A stretch of DNA of 64,000 bases from Tenebrio molitor (lineage: Eukaryota > Arthropoda > Insecta > Coleoptera > Tenebrionidae), in the NCBI RefSeq assembly GCF_963966145.1, contig NC_091052.1, forward strand, positions 4,154,001 to 4,218,000, given 5' to 3'. Made by a program: the position numbers and the translations under genes. The notes beneath the pieces are model-generated. The model made no database searches and was not told the origin of the DNA. It worked only from the letters and a program-made list of their open reading frames with translations. Positions 63,458-64,000 of the stretch are shown in pieces. Numbering within the stretch: the stretch's first letter is position 1; every line of letters begins with the position of its first letter.

Positions 63458-64000
63458 GTGAGTTCGGACTATTGTGGTTTGACTCTGAGGACGTTGCAGT
63501 CCAGGGATGATACTGATAGGGACTAGTACAATAAAAACTTCATTTTAAAGGACCAATAAATTTCCAAACGTTATCTTCAATTTTCTCTGTCTCGCAAAAA
63601 TTTATGGATTCTAATTATCGATAAATAATTTATCAATTACCCACAAGATTAAATTTTATCGAGTAATAAATTTTATGGTCTACAGAAGCGGTGATATTTT
63701 TCTTTAGTACCAAGTGCATATCATAAAACGCTACCAGCGCACTTAGAACCAGCAGTTAACCCATACAAAGTACATACTTTTAGTAATTTCCCGAGAAGTC
63801 GATATCTCGCTTTATTCTATGCAGACCTTTGCAACATTTCAGACTTACAATATTTTAACAACCCAAATTTGTATTTTTCTTTGTTTCACAAGAGATCAAA
63901 TTATCACATTTTGTTCATCTTATCTTCCGTTCACGTACCTAATTGCGATAAGCCGTAAGATCTTGATTGCTTGCTAATATTATTGCAATCGATGATGAAT
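63458..64000 (+). other. Start of the following intron
   Basis: AT-rich DNA with no exon seen up to the window edge, consistent with a long intron after the first coding exon. Confidence 0.55.

Overview
This is eukaryotic nuclear DNA from an insect, most probably a beetle. The intergenic DNA is AT-rich, introns are short (many 45-90 bp) with GT-AG borders, genes are split and end in AATAAA signals, there are two Pol III tRNA-Val genes, and there are mariner-like remnants and fold-back MITEs. The species call is inference. No bacterial, plasmid or phage features were seen.

Layout. 1-27.6 kb is almost gene-free. It holds an internally deleted mariner-like element (about 509-1349), a candidate noncoding first exon ending near 3148, a 103-bp fold-back repeat (11512-11614), a perfect 18-bp palindrome with paired SOX-type half-sites (13740-13757), and long unassigned noncoding DNA. 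27.7-38.3 kb is a compact gene cluster. It contains two tandem minus-strand genes of unknown function (27740-28477 and 28660-29236), a possible minus-strand gene starting near 30736, the ciliary nucleoside-diphosphate-kinase-like gene NME5 on + (31309-33016), and a 14-exon prosaposin / Saposin-related gene on - (33384-38296). A candidate nested ORF lies in prosaposin intron 1. 38.3-63 kb is again mostly noncoding. It has several fold-back elements and MITEs, two tRNA-Val(AAC) genes about 1 kb apart, a second mariner-like transposase remnant, a pogo/Tigger-like terminal repeat, and CpG-richer islands. At 63.06 kb begins the first coding exon of a His/Ser-rich protein that looks like a developmental transcription factor. 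Its continuation lies beyond the window.

How the genes relate. NME5 is expected in motile cilia or sperm flagella. Its upstream region carries a near-consensus RFX X-box and may be shared with a divergent minus-strand transcript. The 173-aa minus-strand gene nearby has TQT/VQT motifs of the kind bound by dynein light chain LC8, so a ciliary or dynein link is possible but unproven. Prosaposin is independent: it is secreted to lysosomes and processed into sphingolipid-hydrolase activators. NME5 and prosaposin are convergent, and three genes of the cluster place AATAAA at or inside the stop region, implying very short 3' UTRs. I did not find a convincing new biological system. The most worthwhile leads are the unknown tandem genes, the nested ORF, the X-box promoter, and the two MITEs with related ends.
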